Notes under the pieces: generated by a model
The model's input: only the letters and a program-made list of their open reading frames with translations
The model's database searches: none
Told to the model about the DNA's origin: nothing
Position numbers and translations under genes: made by a program
In this document: positions 10,388-11,200 of the stretch, one piece after another
How the letters are laid out: each line of letters opens with the position of its first letter
Numbering within the stretch: position 1 is the stretch's first letter
NCBI GenBank assembly: GCA_027943245.1
Contig: JANDJZ010000103.1
Location: 1 to 11,200 of the forward strand
Origin: Acanthamoeba sp. SK_2022b
Taxonomy: Eukaryota > Discosea > Longamoebia > Acanthamoebidae
Length of the DNA: 11,200 nucleotides
Reading direction: 5' to 3'

Positions 10388-10992
10388 TTAACGCAGGCTA
10401 AGGAGCCAACACCAATGTTGCCTGAACGACTCACAGGTCGAAAGGACCGTAAGTGCGGTGAGGACATTCACCACACCGAAGCAACGGCGCCAGCCAAACG
10501 ACCCAGGGAACGACGAGCACTGGCCTGCGTTGCCATTACGTAGAGCGCCTCCAGCAGGAGCAGGCGCATGGTCGTTGTAGTCATGCAATCTTTCGCGTTG
10601 TGGTTGTTGGGCGGTGTAAAGGTGCATGAACACGTGGCACAGGCCGCCAAGAACATCGACGCTCCGCAGAGCCCACGGCAAGCACTCTTGGGCTTTCCCG
10701 TTCTTTCTCCTAGTGTTGGGAATGTGGAAGTGGTGATCAACCAGGATGTGAGCCTGGCACCAATAACTGGGGAACAGGGGCACAACAGTGTGGCTCATGT
10801 GTGCCAGGTAGAGGTGGCCCATGCAACAGATGGTGAAGAGCACCTTCACTGTGTGTCTGCAGACCAGTGTGCTGCTCCATGGTACTGCCCACATCCATCA
10901 ATCTGAAATCCCCAAAATCCCTGGTGAGTGTATGCATTGGGTGCTGTGTGCAGGTCTAGGGTGTACTGATGCTGTGCAGGGAAGGTTCCCAT
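10388..10992 (-). pseudogene. Unresolved coding-like region, possibly a broken membrane-protein gene
   Basis: On the minus strand a frame open from 10894 to a TAA at 10388 has the local G/C third-position bias in its first two thirds and includes a hydrophobic stretch (VLFTICCMGHLYLAHM) and a second one (VDVLGGLCHVFMHLY). After about 10600 the bias seems to move to another frame, beginning MTTTTMRLLLLEALYVMATQ and ending at 10468. No splice pair was found that joins the two. Upstream, an ATG at 10992 begins MGTFP, a little like the start of DUF716/TMEM45 membrane proteins, and a possible acceptor GGGGATTTCAG lies near 10908. The family guess is weak. It may be a frameshifted pseudogene, a gene with unrecognised introns, or a chance frame. 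Confidence 0.3.
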
Positions 10993-11055
10993 GGTAACAT
11001 GTTTGATGGCAGTCACCACAGCAGGCACCAGTGAGGTGAGTGTTTGGTGGTCTGG

Positions 11056-11200
11056 TCAGGTGGTGGTGGTGGTGGTGCTCAGGTGGTGGTGGTGGTGGTG
11101 GTGGTGGTGGTGGTGGTGGTGGCGGTGGTGGCAGCAGTGGTGGTGGTGGTGGTGGTGGTGGTGGTGGTGGTGGTGGCAGCAGTGGTGGTGGTGGTGGTGG
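11056..11200. repeat. (GGT)n trinucleotide repeat running off the window
   Basis: GGT units (CCA/ACC on the other strand) with a GGTGCTCA interruption near 11076-11083 and two GGCAGCAGT interruptions near 11130 and 11176. The two copies of GGT-run plus GGCAGCAGT suggest duplication of a longer unit of roughly 45 bases. Coding would give poly-Gly or poly-Val on the plus strand and poly-Pro, poly-Thr or poly-His on the minus, but no gene context supports this. Confidence 0.9.

Noticed and set aside
11056..11200. GGT repeat as a coding glycine or proline tract, or as a CRISPR-like array
   Set aside because: It is a simple trinucleotide run without distinct spacers, start, stop or splice context. 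It leaves the window, so a coding role cannot be tested here.

Overview
The window looks like nuclear DNA of a free-living amoeba, most like Acanthamoeba. Exons are GC-rich with strong G/C at third codon positions. There are about 30 short spliceosomal introns (mostly 54-290 bases, GTACGT/GTGCGT-type donors, CAG acceptors), intergenic gaps are only 340-470 bases, and there are abundant microsatellites. The gene content (PTEN, a THH1/TOM1/TOM3-type seven-membrane-span protein) is eukaryotic. No bacterial operon, CRISPR, tRNA or rRNA was seen. The organism is an inference from style, not from a database match.

Layout. (1) 1-153, plus strand: last 50 codons of an unrecognised gene. (2) 577-3431, minus: complete 13-exon PTEN phosphatase, 493 aa, all catalytic motifs intact, with a long acidic then basic C-terminal tail. 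(3) 3803-7320, minus: a 12-exon gene, predicted 864 aa, joining an N-terminal nucleotidyltransferase (GS...SDWD, third Asp) to a C-terminal T4-RNA-ligase-1-like domain. In that ligase half the nucleophilic lysine and the other catalytic residues all appear substituted. (4) 7790-9503, plus: a 6-exon, 307-aa seven-membrane-span THH1/TOM1/TOM3 family protein with a C-terminal acidic dileucine motif. (5) 9847-10198, plus: a 3-exon, 73-aa protein carrying SP/TP sites, two RxxL motifs and a C-terminal KEN motif. (6) about 10388-10992, minus: coding-like but unresolved, perhaps a broken membrane-protein gene. (7) 11056-11200: a GGT/CCA repeat running off the window.

For genes 2 to 5 the splice junctions were chosen by hand. 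Every exon length agrees with its intron phases and gives one open frame end to end, which is the main internal check. The exception is the junction between the two halves of gene 3 (intron 5944-6009), where the donor is weak and an in-frame TGA lies inside the intron.

The genes do not form an operon and share no evident pathway. The strongest lead is gene 3: an apparently intact nucleotidyltransferase fused to an apparently dead RNA ligase fold. Secondary leads are the tiny degron-bearing protein, the altered PTEN membrane loop and tail, AT-rich palindrome-bearing introns that share a sequence block between two genes, and 3'-UTR stem-loops.
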